From the NCBI RefSeq assembly GCF_042186555.1, contig NC_133326.1, positions 493,729,232 to 493,793,231 of the forward strand: a DNA stretch of 64,000 bases. The letters run 5' to 3'. A program made the position numbers and the translations under genes. Positions 23,190-34,551 of this stretch are shown one piece after another; position 1 is the first letter of the stretch, and each line of letters opens with the position of its first letter. This DNA comes from Aquarana catesbeiana. Lineage: Eukaryota; Chordata; Amphibia; Anura; Ranidae. Under the pieces are notes generated by a model that was not told where the DNA came from, did no database searches, and saw nothing but the letters and a program-made list of their open reading frames with translations.

Positions 23190-23615
23190 GTCAAAAGAAG
23201 TTTATTGAGTATACAATGTTATAAAGATACATAAAGTAAGTTTACAAGGATCTATAAAGTAAGCTCATTGTTTTACAGTAGGGTTTATATAGGTAAATAT
23301 CATGGAATTTCAAATATTAAACATTGGGTTCACGTAAACCAAAATTAAAGATATATATCATTTCCTTAGTTACTTTTGTGGGTATTTAAATGATTTATAC
23401 CTACTATACATATTGTTTACAAGTAGAGTGTATATAGGTCAAATAAATTCTGATAATGAGCTTTAATCGTAAGGTGGAGAAAAGGAAAGAGAAAGAAGAA
23501 AAAGGGTTGAAAGGTAGAGGTATGGTCCACAAGGTTGTCCCGCTCGTCAGTTTATTATTCTTTTTAGTTCTCTTTGAAGCCTTAGAATGGGTGTCTCTGT
23601 AAGTCATTTAATCTG

Positions 23616-26600
23616 TTACCATGGCAACAGGACAGAGTCATTGAAGTTTGACAGGAACTGTTGTTTTATCCAAGGATGCCAAAGTTTTTCAAATTTTGGA
23701 ATTTGATTTTGATCGATGGCTACCATCTTAGCATGGGACATTGTATTATTCATTCTGTGAATTGTTTCTGCTAGTACCAATGTAGGAGATTTCCATGCCT
23801 TGGCCACTGTTTGTTTTGCAGCCGTTATTAGTTGGATCATAAGTTTGAATTGAGAGAGTGTTAACCATTCCGGTTTTAGATTAAGTGAAATTAAATATGG
23901 ATCTGGTTGTATTATTTTTTTAAATATTGTAGATGCAATCATGAAGACTTCCTTCCAGAAGGTTTGGATTACTGGGCACGTACACCATATGTGTAAATAT
24001 GTGCCTATTTCTGGGCATCCTCGAAAACAAAGAGTTGAGGTATTAGGTGAATATTTTGCCACTCTAGCGGGTACAAGGTACCAGCGAGTTAGGACTTTAT
24101 AATTTGTCTCCAGTGCTAAGATGTTGGGTGAAGATGACTTAGATGTGAGCCATATGTTAGACCAGTCCGTGTCTTCTAAAGTTCGTCCCAGGTCCTCCTC
24201 CCACCTCTGAACGTAGGAGGGTCTATTAAGATTTGCTACTCCATATAATTGATTATAAAGTGATGAAATTATACCTTTAGCAAATGGATCTTTTGTACAG
24301 ATTGATTCAAAAATGGATAATTGGGATAATGGTGTATCCCCCTTTAGGAATGGTGTATAGAAATTTTTGATTTGGAGATATCTAAATATCTCAGAGTTTG
24401 GTAGATCATATTTTTCTCTAAGCGATGGGAATGAAAGGAATGATTTAGATGCTATGAAGTCATTTAGTGTCTGAATGCCTGATGTTGTCCAAGCTTTAAA
24501 AGAATTTGGGTAGATCCATGCCGGATAAAAGGCCGGATTTCTGATAAAAGAAAGGAGAGGATTGTGTGGAGATTGTAACTGATATTTGGTTTTTAGTTTA
24601 TCCCAGAGAGATAAGAAGTGTTTAGTTATGGGATTATGAATTTTAAAGCGGTCTTTAGGATCAAGCCATAATAAATTTGATATTAATAGAGGGTCATTTT
24701 CTGAAGCCTCTATAAATACCCATAATGGGATTTCCTGTTTTGCATGGTATTTGGACAGACTGGCCAAATGTGCTGCTCTGTAGTAGTTAGTAAAATTAGG
24801 GTATCCCAGGCCTCCTTTATTTTTGGGAAGATGTAGTGTGTGTATAGGTATACGTGGTTTAGAAGAGCCCCATATAAAGGAAGTTGCTCTTTTTTGTACT
24901 ATTCTCAAAAAATAGGAAGGAATTGGAATAGGGAGGACTCTGAATAGATAAAGCAATTTGGGTAGAATAGTCATTTTGATTGCATTAATCTTCCCTATCC
25001 AGGATAAAGGAAGTTGCGACCATTGTTTTATTAGATTTGTGATCTGTCTTAATACAGGAGGATAATTGGTTGAGAATAAGTCAGAATGAGATGCTGTTAA
25101 ATGAATTCCAAGATATGGGATTGATTTTTCTGCCCATGTGAATGGGAGTGCAGCCCTAGCCGGGATCAATTCCATGTTTGTGAGTGAAATATTAAGCACT
25201 AGGCATTTCTTAGGATTAATCATAAGGCCGGATAGGGCTGCAAATCCATCAAGAGCTGGTATTAAGTTAGGACCAGAGACCTGTGGTGATGATAGAAAAA
25301 GTAATATATCGTCTGCAAATATATATAATTTGTGTGTAATACCTCCTACTTCAATGCCAGTTATAGTTTGGTTTGTTCTGATGTATTGGGCCATGGGTTC
25401 GAGTATAAGGGTAAATAATAAGGGAGATAATGGGCAACCCTGTCGGGTACCTCTTTCGATATTAAAGGCATCAGATTTGTATCCAGCATATTTTATATAG
25501 GCTTTGGGTTTATTATATAATGCTTTGATCCATGTTAAAAAGTGGGGTCCAAAACCCCATTTTTGTAATGAATATTGCATATATTGCCAGGATACTGTGT
25601 CAAATGCCCTCTTAATATCGAGAGATAGAAAACATAAAGGGATTTTCCGTTTTTTAGCAATATGTGCCAATAACACTGCCCTGCGTATATTATCGCCTGC
25701 CTGTCTATTTGGCATGAAGCCTACTTGATCTCTATGTATTAATTTTCCTATAATGCTATTGAGGCGTTTTGCTATTATTTTTGCTAATAATTTAATATCG
25801 AGGTTTAACAGAGAGATGGGCCGATAATTCACACAGGAAGTATCATCAGAAAGGGGTTTTGGGATCATACAAACAATTGCCATTAGTGTTTCTTGCCGAA
25901 AAGAATGTCCATCTAGAAGTTTGTTAAAAGTTTCAGTGAGAATGGGAGAGAGTATTTCTGAGAATGTTTTATAGTATAAAGCCGAGTAGCCGTCTGGGCC
26001 TGGTCTTTTGTTAAGTTTTAGGTCTTTTATGGCGTTAGCAACTTCATCTATAGTTATAGGCTCATCCAAACTGCTTTTTTGATTCTGAGATAACTCAGGT
26101 AAGGTTATTTTTGAGAAGAAGGATTCAGCTTCTGTAGGATTAAATTCATTGTTTGTCTTGTATAAAGTTGCGAGATGTGAGTGAAATTTATGGACTATTT
26201 TAACTGGATTACAAGTGTAAACATTTTTTGATAATTTCAAACGTATTGGTTTGAAAGATTTGTTAGTTGAATTTAATGCCCGAGCCAAATATGTACCTGG
26301 TTTGTTTGTATTCATGTAGAAATTGTGTTTGGAGCGTTTGAGGGATTTATCAACTGACTCAGTGAGAAATAGATCGTATTCCAATCTAGATTTTTCCAGA
26401 TGAGATTTTGTACTCTGAGATGGATTATCTTGAAATGATATGTAGGCCGCATTAAAATTGAGTTCTAGTTTTTTTGCTAGATTTTTGCGTTCCCATTTAA
26501 ATAGTGCCATTTGTCTTTGTATTGTACCACGCAAGACAGGCTTATGAGCTTCCCACAGTGTTATTGGGGAGATGTCTGTTGTATTATTAATTGATATGTA

Positions 26601-27399
26601 TTCCTTTAAAGCTTGTTCAATGGCCATCTGATGTAGTGGGTGTTTGAGCATTATGTCCGGTAAGTACCACGTTGGGTCATGCGCTTTTGGTATGGCTGAG
26701 GCTATAGTAGTGTATACTGCATTATGGTCAGACCACGGAATCGGAATTATATCTGATGCAATAATTTCTGGTATCATTCCTATTGTTAGAAAAATATGAT
26801 CTATTCTGGTGAAGGTTTGATGAGGGTGCGAGAAATAAGTGAATTTCTTTTTCATTGGGTTACTTTCTCTCCATGAATCTACCAGATTGTATTTGGAAAG
26901 AAGTTGAGAAAAAGGTAATCTAGAGGTTATTTTGGATGGTGTAAAAGGTGATTTATCTAGAAATGGGAGGAGGACCTGGTTCGAATCCCCACACATTATC
27001 ACTGTTCCTATTTTGTGTGTATTAATCACTTGTAATATATGTGAGAGGAATGGTGTAGGTTGTTTGTTAGGAGCGTAGTAGGAAATCACCGTGATCCATT
27101 ATATAACCCATGAGTATCAGGTATCTACCTTCTGGGTCTTTAATTTCTGATGATAAGGTGAATGGTGTGGATCGGTGAAATGCAATTAGAGTTCCCCTTT
27201 GCTTGGTACAGGCAGAAGCCGTGTAAATTTGTTGATAAAAAGGAGAAATATATTTTGAAGTAGAATCTTTGGTGAAGTGTGTTTCTTGGAGGCATACTAT
27301 GTGAGCCTTCTTGTTATGGAAAGTACGGAAGGCTTTGGTCCTTTTTTGAGGGACATTTATTCCCTGAACATTCAGGGAAAGTATATTCAGTGGTGCCAT
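23616..27399 (-). pseudogene. L1-type ORF2: AP endonuclease, reverse transcriptase and Cys-rich end, one frameshift
   Basis: The start (MAPLNILSLNVQGINVPQK) and QETHF belong to the AP-like endonuclease. After a single frameshift at about 27090 the frame stays open for 1157 codons: GDSN and PWSDHNAVY (endonuclease), NKRPGPDGYSALYYK, NYRPISLLNLDIKLLAKI, LSLDIKRAFDTV, GTRQGCPLSPLLF and FADDILLFL (RT motifs, catalytic Asp pair near 25309). The C-terminal CFRGCPEIGTYLHIWCTC is an exact CX3CX7HX4C motif of L1 ORF2. Total about 1260 residues, normal for L1. Only one visible lesion, so this is a young copy. The enzyme copies RNA at a nicked target. Confidence 0.92.
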
Positions 27400-28345
27400 G
27401 GCAATAGATCAAATAGTTTTGACTTACTTTTTGTTATGCAGAGCTGACTGCGCAGATCAACCTGTGTGGACTGAAGAGATGAATAGATAGAAAAGAAACC
27501 AGTGAATTCTGAAGTAAAGAGTAAACAAAAAACATATGAGATTAGATGATACATTGTATAAATTATTTTTTGCAAGTAATCACAATTTACCCGTGAAAGA
27601 AAATAAATATCTCTCTCAGGGGAATAAGTGCCTTCGTCACACTCCCACATAATATGGTTGGGAGAATGAGGAGGGCTAATGGGGGTACACGGATCTTCCG
27701 CTTACAGGAGAGAAGTGCTATGTCAAAAGACATCAAAATGATGTTTCATTAATTGGAGTGCAGAATATAGTTTTTGTTGAAATTATTTATTCCAGGGTGG
27801 TTGTATATGGTTAGTCTTGCCCTAGGCTAAATAATTCAGTTAGAAAGGTACTGTTAATAACTTTGGTATTGATGAAGATAGTTTGAATTATTTTGGGATT
27901 TTAACCCTTTTAGAGTAAACAATTACATATTTTATTCATATGTAACTGTTTACATATGTTAACTCATAAAATTGAGGTTGTATTGCTTCAGATTAGAATA
28001 AACAAAAACATAATTCTAGGAACTAGTTAGGTAATAATATATTTGTTTTAAGAAAAGAAAGAAAAAGCTTCCATTACTTCTGGATTATTGAACATATTTG
28101 TCCTAAAAAGTAATAAATCTATTGTTATTACCTGATAATATATAACTGAACAAGAATTTCCTTATTTCACTTATATATTCTAAGGCTATATGAATCAGAA
28201 GTAATAAGAAATATAACTGGAATGTAACATGATCCCACACAGTGTGTGACTATCAGAATGCAGTTACATTCAGTTATAAATACAGGTTTTTTATAGAGAA
28301 CCATCTCTTAGTATAATAAATGAAGAGATATCAGGAATTAGGATG
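27400..28345 (-). other. Inter-ORF spacer of the L1-type element
   Basis: 946 bp of AT-rich sequence without a conserved frame between ORF1 stop and ORF2 start. This is far longer than the roughly 60 bp of mammalian L1. I see no inserted element with clear ends in it. Confidence 0.6.
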
Positions 28346-29536
28346 TCAGTCCATTGAATCTTCTTGGTCCATGGATGATGTGGCATAACGGCCTCTTTTG
28401 TGAGAATGATGATTCCCATTTTGTTCTGAAATTTTCTGGGTGCTGCCTGAAGGTGAAGATGATGCCATTCTTCTGCGTGCGGGAGAGTTGCTGCTTGTGG
28501 GTTCTGTCAGATTTAATTTTAAAAGGGTTTGTTGTAGTTCATCTGCTGATCTGCTTCTGTAAATTGTACCTTGGTAGTTAAATCTGACTGAAAAGGGGAA
28601 TCCCCATTGATACATAATGTTGTGGCGTTGCAGTTCCATTAGTTGGGGTTTCATGGATCGTCTTTTAGTAATAGTAAGTTGGGATAGGTCAGCAAAAATT
28701 TGATAATTGTGTCCTTGAAAATTAAGTTCCTTTTTTTCTCTTGCAGCAATTAGTATTTGTTCTTTCGTTCTGTAATAATGAAATTTTGTGATTATATCAC
28801 GTGGGGGTCCATCTTTCTTTTTGGCTGTGAGGGCTCTGTGTACTCTGTCCAGTTCTAAACGTTCACTAGGGATATCTGGTTTTAGTTCTTGTAATAGAGC
28901 AGTAATAGTAGATTGCAGGTCTGTCACAGTTTCAGGTATTCCCCTTATGCGCAAGTTTGAACGTCTGGCTCTATTTTCGTAATCTTCAAGCTTAGTTTGA
29001 AGTATTAAATTCTCTTTTTTTAATTGTTCCAATTCTGTTATATTTTCTTGGGTTGTAATTTCAATTTCATCCATTTTTATTTCTAAGGCTGCGGTGCGGT
29101 TTCCCAGCTCTCTTATTTCTTTGGTTAGGCTTTTTGTTATTTGGTCTGAGGTTTGTTTTAAAGCCTTATGAAGCATCTTTTCAAATTGTAATAATATTAC
29201 TGGGGATACTGAGGAGGCTTGTGGAGAAGTTTGTGAGAGGATTTGTTCTGTATCTGACTCAAATGGAGAGTCTTGCTGTGACATTTTCTGTCTGTGAGAG
29301 CGCCCTGATGCTGTATATTGTGAGGTGACTGGAGCTGCTTCAGCTGCAGTGAGTGCCTGTGAGCTCTTTGTGAGGTGATTTTTATTTCTGCCACGGTTTC
29401 CTCCCAGTACCATATTTCCTGCCCAAACTTTCACAGTTTGTTCCCTGGGGCAAAAAGGTTCAAATGGATACCTTTTGAGCCTGCAGGCTCCGCTTTGTCC
29501 TTCTCTTCTCTCCTCAGTGGTGTGGAGCTCTAACAA
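28346..29536 (-). CDS. L1-type ORF1 protein, intact
   Basis: Open for 396 codons. If the internal Met (MVLGGNRGRN, about 29413) is used, the product is 355 residues. An N-terminal disordered Ser/Gln region is followed by a predicted coiled coil (ELGNRTAALEIKMDEIE through LEQLKKENLILQTKLEDY). Next come ENRARRSNLRIRGIPE, the start of the RNA-recognition domain, and a C-terminal domain (RVHRALTAKKKDGPPRD, FADLSQLTITKRRSMKP). The protein ends in a basic, Ser-rich tail. ORF1p forms trimers and packages its own RNA (family knowledge). The best kept reading frame in the window together with ORF2. Confidence 0.88.
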   Translation of the reverse strand: MLELHTTEERREGQSGACRLKRYPFEPFCPREQTVKVWAGNMVLGGNRGRNKNHLTKSSQALTAAEAAPVTSQYTASGRSHRQKMSQQDSPFESDTEQILSQTSPQASSVSPVILLQFEKMLHKALKQTSDQITKSLTKEIRELGNRTAALEIKMDEIEITTQENITELEQLKKENLILQTKLEDYENRARRSNLRIRGIPETVTDLQSTITALLQELKPDIPSERLELDRVHRALTAKKKDGPPRDIITKFHYYRTKEQILIAAREKKELNFQGHNYQIFADLSQLTITKRRSMKPQLMELQRHNIMYQWGFPFSVRFNYQGTIYRSRSADELQQTLLKLNLTEPTSSNSPARRRMASSSPSGSTQKISEQNGNHHSHKRGRYATSSMDQEDSMD

Positions 29537-29633
29537 TGCATGTCTGCTCCGCTAGGCTCCGCCTCCTGCCCCCCCCCCCCTTCTTTTTTTTCAATCTTTT
29601 TCATTTTTTCTTCTGTTTTTATATAGTTTGATA

Positions 29634-29783
29634 CAGGGATCCTCAAACTACGGCCCTCCAGCTGTTGCAGAACTACACATCCCATGAGGCATTGTAAAAC
29701 TCTCACATTCACAGACATGACTAGGCATGATGGGAATTGTAGTTCCTGAACACCTGGAGGGCCGCAGTTTGAAGACTTCTTTG
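29634..29783. mobile_element. hAT-type foldback MITE
   Basis: CAGGGATCCTCAAACTACGG with CCCTCCAGCTGTTGCAGAAC at the left, inverse CACCTGGAGGGCCGCAGTTT at the right; AACTACACATCCCATGA and its inverse lie inside. Termini are typical of hAT MITEs. The right 12 bases are decayed. Confidence 0.7.
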
Positions 29784-30129
29784 TGCTGAGAGGTTGATAC
29801 CAGTACACACATTTTTCACGGGGTGTTAATAATATTGATGTTTCACATGTATTTTGAGTCATGTTATGTGACATTATCACTGTCTATTCAGTTTTTTTGG
29901 TTTTGGTGTTCCTCTCATCAAGGGTTTATACATCAATTTAGTCACTATATGATATGTGTAAGTTCACACTAAGGTGTGGAAGTAGAGGTGTTATCCATTA
30001 CACTTATTGTTTTATTTTTGATTCAGCATTGCTTAGAGTATAATCTCAGCACATTAACGTCACTAGTGTTTATCCCACAAGTATCAGGGCCAGCGCCAGT
30101 ATTCCATCTCTATCTTAGGGGGAAATTCA
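29784..30129. other. Intron 2, no recognised feature
   Basis: No exon, tandem repeat or clear transposon end is seen. It joins directly to a truncated family-1 MITE. Confidence 0.5.
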
Positions 30130-30806
30130 GTTTTGCTATAATAAATATCCAATTTTTTTTTCTTTAAAACAAGTTTTTTCCTCAGTTTAGGCCGATACGT
30201 ATTCTTCTACATTTTTTTGGTAAAAAAAAAATCGCAATAAGCGTATATTGATTGGTTTGCGCAAAAGTTATAGCATCTACAAAATAGGGGGTAGATTTAT
30301 AGCATTTTTATTTATTTATTTATTTATTTATTTAATAGTAATGGCGGTGATCTGCGTTTTTTTTTTTTTTTTTTTTTTTTTATCGTCACTGCTATATTGC
30401 GGCGGACATATCGGACACTTTTGACACATTTTGGGACCATTCACATTTATACAGCGATCCGTGCTATAAAAATGCACGGATTTCTGTATAAATGTGACTG
30501 GCAGGGAAGGGGTTAATTATGTTCCTAGGGAGTGATTCTAGCTGTAGGGGGCGGGGACTCTCACAAGGGGAGGAGACCGATCGGTGTTCATCTGTACTGG
30601 GAACACACCATCGGTCTCCTCTCATCTGACAGGACGTGGATCTGTGTATTTACACACACAGATCCACGGTTCTGCTGTGTTACCGGGCAATCGCGGCCCC
30701 CCGGGCACGCGCACAGGGCCGAGAATGCGAGGGCTTCATATGACGTCCTCCCGCAATGAGAGCTGCCTGGTCGTCAGTTGACAGCTGGCGGTCAGCAAGC
30801 AGTTAA
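30130..30806 (+). mobile_element. piggyBac-type MITE, family 1, copy H (left end truncated)
   Basis: Starts inside the family at TTTTGCTATAATAAATATCC and ends GCAGTTAA at 30803-30806. Contains a TTTA tetranucleotide repeat (30310-30334) and a T-run behind it. Inner blocks match copies I, J and K. Confidence 0.75.
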
Positions 30807-31007
30807 AGGCTTACCAGAAGACCTGCGACCAACCTTACTTGGGGAGGGCCACAAAGCAATTTATTGGATGAAAGATTCAAAGATCCACTGAACAGGCGCC
30901 CGAGCGTCTCCCACCAGAAGCCTCTGTGTGTACCGGGCGGTGATCAAAAGCCTGAAGTTCAGACAGCCTCCTCTGCTGCCAGTTTCGGCCTAGTATATGT
31001 CTCTAAC

Positions 31008-31290
31008 GATTCTCACGGCGTAACATCAACTTTCACATTATACAAAAAAATTGGGTTAAATTAACTGTTTAGTTTTTTTTAATTCATTCAATTGTATTTT
31101 TTCCAAAAATATTGCGTTTGAAAGACCGCTGCGCAAATATAGTGTGACATAAAATATTGCAACAACCGTCATTTTATTCGCTAGGGTCTCTGCTAAATAA
31201 TAAATATCTAATGTTTGGGGGTTCTCAGTAATTTTCGAGCAAAAAATACTGCTTTTAACTTGGAAGCAACAACAGAAAAAAGGTTTAGTC
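31008..31290 (+). mobile_element. piggyBac-type MITE, family 2, right-half fragment
   Basis: Matches the right half of the element at 1636-3184: GGCGTAACATCAACTTTCAC, AAAGACCGCTGCGCAAATA, GTGTGACATAAAATATTGCA and AATGTTTGGGGGTTCT. Left part and terminal AAGTGGTTAA are missing. Confidence 0.75.
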
Positions 31291-31294
31291 TTCT

Positions 31295-32390
31295 TTAACC
31301 ACTTCCCACCAGGCCTATAGCAAAATGCCGGGCGGTGGTTCAGTTATCCTGACTGGACGTCATATGACGTCTGACACACCGCTACACCGATCTTGGTAAA
31401 GAGCCTCTGATGGAGGCTCTTTACTACGTGTTCAGCTGTGTCCAATCACGGCTGATCACAGTGTAAACAGGAAGAGCCGTTTACCAGGTTTTCCTCACTT
31501 CCGTCTGACAGACGTGAGTAGAGGAGAGCCGGTCAGCGGCTCTCCTGACGGGGGGGGGGGGTCTGTGCTGATTGTTTTCCCCCCCACACTGGACCACCAT
31601 GGATGCTGCCAGGACCACTAGGGATGTCTACCACACATTGATGAGCAGGGATGCCACACAGTGCCCTAAAAGATGGCAATCAGTGCCCACAAATGGTGGC
31701 AGTCAGTGCCCACTATGAATGCCTGCCAGATGTCTCCTCAGCGGTGCCCACCCATCAGTGCCACCCATAAGTACCCATCAGTGCCACCCATAAGTACCCA
31801 TCAGTGCCACCTCATTAGTTCCCAATCAGTGCCGCTTCATTAGTTCCCAATCAGTGCCGCCTCATTAGTGCCCATCAGTGCCGCCTCATTAGTGCCCATC
31901 AGTGCCGCCTCATTAGTGCCCATCAGTGCCGCCTCATTAGTGCCCATCAGTGCCGCCTCATTAGTGCCCATCAGTGCCGCCTCATTAGTGCCCATCAGTG
32001 CCGCCTCATTAGTGCCCATCAGTGCCGCCTCATTAGTGCCCATCAGTGCCGCCTCATTAGTGCCCATCAGTGCCGCCTCATTAGTGCCCATCAGTGCCGC
32101 CTCATTAGTGCCCATCAGTGCCGCCTCATTAGTGCCCATCAGTGCCGCCTCATTAGTGCCCATCAGTGCCGCCTCATCAGCGCCTGTCAGTGAAGGAGAA
32201 AACGTACTTCTTTACAAAATTTTATAACAGAAACAAAGAAATTTTTTTTTTTTTTTCTAAATTTTCTGTCTTTTTTATTTGTCGAGCAAAAAATAACCCC
32301 AGCAGTGATCAATGACCACCAAAAGAAAGCTCTGTTTGTGGGAACAAAATGATAAAAAATGTGTTTAGGTACAGTGTAGCATGACAGCGC
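31295..32390 (-). mobile_element. piggyBac-derived MITE with a 24-bp satellite core
   Basis: Begins TTAACCACTTCCCACCAGG, the right end of the piggyBac transposon at 15979-21191, including a CTGACTGGACGT block shared with it. Toward 32390 it carries the inverse of the piggyBac left end (AAAGAAAGCTCTGTTTGTGG, GTACAGTGTAGCATG), now without its last 40 bp. The middle is replaced by tandem repeats. It is therefore an internal-deletion derivative of that transposon. Confidence 0.78.
31855..32170 (+). repeat. 24-bp satellite, about 13 identical copies
   Basis: Unit CCGCCTCATTAGTGCCCATC followed by AGTG. Thirteen copies are identical or nearly so, flanked on the left by older degenerate copies from about 31740. 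Because 24 is a multiple of three, frames stay open on both strands; neither is a gene. Confidence 0.93.
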
Positions 32391-32815
32391 AAAAGAACGA
32401 AATGTTACAATGTTTCTCTTTATCTCGCCTGAGCATGTTGTGATAAACTTGGCAGGCTGCCTGTGTTTTTTTTTTTGTTTTTTTTTTTTTTTTTTTTTTG
32501 ACAGCTGTCAGCTTGAGCAGAGAACTCTCTGCACTGAATTGAGGAAATGCTGTGTTAAGATCGTGAGGAGGGTTGAATCGCGATCACTGTTTTTTAACGA
32601 TTAATTGTTCAGCTCTAATGTCTTTTCATTTTTTTTTTTAATTCTGCATTTACAAACCAGGGCTGTTGGTTTCTATGGACAGTTGGATAAAAACTGTCCA
32701 TTTACATCAGACTACCTCTGAGCCATCACCTTTTACAGTAGGACCTGAACGGACTCGGAGGTAGTCGGATATGAATGGACTCATGTCCATTTACATGTGC
32801 CCGCACCTAGACTTA

Positions 32816-33125
32816 GGCTATGTTTGTACTAGCCTGCATGGTAAAACACAACGTTTTACTGTGCAGACTAGTACAGTGCATCACACTGTTTGTTTTGTTC
32901 TCTCCTCCATCTTCTTTTTTTTTTTTTATTTTTTTTTTTTCTTCCTTTTTTTACAACTTTATTTGAAGTTGCGGTGACGAAAAAGGCAAACATGCTACAA
33001 TTTTCCGCACTGCAAATCATGCCAGCATGTTTTTTTTTTTTTTTTTTTTTTTTATTTGTTTTTTGTGCTGTGGCCTGTGTTCATCCAGTGCAGAAAAAAA
33101 ATGTCACCACAGTGTAAACAAACCC
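32816..33125. mobile_element. Harbinger-type MITE
   Basis: Flanked by TTA at 32813-32815 and 33126-33128. Ends GGCTATGTTTGTACTAG and AGTGTAAACAAACCC are decayed inverse repeats. Contains three T-runs. Confidence 0.7.
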
Positions 33126-33128
33126 TTA

Positions 33129-33381
33129 GGCTTGGTTCACACTATTGTGACTCCAAAGTCGTGAGATTTTGAGTGCAACATTGGTGCAACTTTCATGCGA
33201 CTTTACACTCTCTGGCACTGAAAATCACATCAAAATAGTGCAGGAGCCTTTTCAAAATAGCTGCGACTTTTTAAGTCGCATAGATTGGAATGGGTGCCAT
33301 TGAAATCAATGGACTGCAATTTGTCATATGACTTTATATGTCTAAAGTTCCATGACAAGTCATACTAGTGACAATGGAGAC
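33129..33381. mobile_element. Harbinger-type MITE, same family as 1040-1289
   Basis: Begins GGCTTGGTTCACACTATTG right after the TTA of the previous element. It shares AAAATAGTGCAGGAGCCTTTT with the 1040 copy. The right terminus is eroded; the next MITE starts at 33385. Confidence 0.65.
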
Positions 33382-33384
33382 TTA

Positions 33385-33653
33385 GCCCTGGTTCACACTG
33401 GAGCGTTTTGACATGCGATTTGACATCTCAAATCACATGTCAAGTCGGCTGTAATTGCTATCAATGGCACCGTCCTAATTGGTGTGACGCCGCATCTGTG
33501 GCACTGCACCGATTTCAAAAAGTAGTTTCTGTACTTTTTATTTTTTTATTTTTTTTTTTTTTTGCGATTTCGGGCTGCCATGCGGGAGTGAAATTGTGCG
33601 AGTTCAGCTGAGCTCGCACAGCTTCATTCCCGCAGCTCAGTGTGAACCAGGGC
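33385..33653. mobile_element. Harbinger-type MITE
   Basis: TTA at 33382-33384 and 33654-33656. Ends GCCCTGGTTCACACTGG and CAGTGTGAACCAGGGC are a precise inverse pair. Inside is GCGATTTGACATCTCAAATC and a T-run. Confidence 0.82.
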
Positions 33654-33656
33654 TTA

Positions 33657-34551
33657 CATAGAGTTTTCGATTAGGTTCACCTGAAAACTAACAGGCAGAC
33701 CTAAATGTATTGCCTGTGTCAAAGGGGCCTCTGGGCAAAACAAAATGTTCTTTTCTAGTTTTGTATTGAGTAAAAAGATTAGACGCTCTGTCAGATTTTA
33801 TTGCTGTCTGTGTCCCCATTGATCACTGTCAACAAGAAACAAAGTGAAGGGTAATTTCCATGGCCTTTCATGGCCAGGCAACACCCAGATGATGGTACCT
33901 CTGTGATGGGTACTGCCAGGTGTGTGTAATCGGCTGCAGTCGCTCTGTGTGTACAAGTCCGTGACAGGTTGACTAGCCCCGCAGCTGTCCACATGTAATC
34001 GCATACTGAGCGATTACTTAGTTAGGGACAGATGAGCTGTTCTGGATGCAAACTCTCTGCATACAGAGCTTCTCATCTGTCCCTAGCCGCATGTAATCGC
34101 TCAAGGAGCAATCACAGATGGTGTCAGCCTGTCATTGATTTGTACAGGCTTCCTTTCTGCAGCTGAAAATAAACATGAAGACCCCTATTCCTAGAATTCT
34201 CCAAAATGAGAATTTAATTTCCTTTAGAGAGATTTCCCATTGTTTCTTGATTTGTCTCCATGACAGGAAGGGAAATCTCCACAGCAGGACACAAATGGCA
34301 AAAAACAAATCTGATGGGGGTTTAACACTTCAATATTCTTTTCAAACATTAAAAAAAAAAAAAATTCTTAACTCAAATTAAACTGTATGTAATCACCAGT
34401 GGCACTAACCTGGACCTGAATTGTAATCACACACTTGCCCAACTTGGATCTTGTGATCTGTTGCCCATCCCCAAACCCCTTGGAATAATACTGCAGCCTT
34501 TAAAGTGAAGCTCTGGGCAGAAGGATTTTTTTTTGCAACTTGTGGTATCCT
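33657..34551. other. Intron 2, mostly unannotated
   Basis: A foldback region lies at about 34020-34090 (GGGACAGATGAGCTG against CTCATCTGTCCCTAG). No exon is seen. An A-run sits at 34350-34364. Confidence 0.5.

Larger units (their letters stand above)
23190..29580 (-). mobile_element. L1-type LINE, near full length
   Basis: On the minus strand: a G-run (C-run 29569-29580) and GGAGGCGGAGCC-like 5' start, ORF1 (28346-29536), a 946-bp spacer, ORF2 (23616-27399) and a 3' UTR with an AATAAA signal (CTCAATAAACTTC) near 23195. Pyrimidine stretches TTCTTTTTTTCC at about 23169-23181 and TTCTTTTTTTTC at 29581-29592 could be the target duplication, but are low complexity. It lies antisense in MRNIP intron 2. 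Confidence 0.88.

Noticed and set aside
23404..23607. Extra small ORF behind LINE ORF2
   Set aside because: Lies in the 3' UTR without known motif.
25138..25728. Open frames on the + strand within the LINE
   Set aside because: They are antisense shadows of ORF2, which has clear RT motifs on the minus strand.
31840..32227. Long open frames on both strands with an eight-residue repeat
   Set aside because: They follow automatically from a 24-bp tandem repeat without stops; both strands are open at once.
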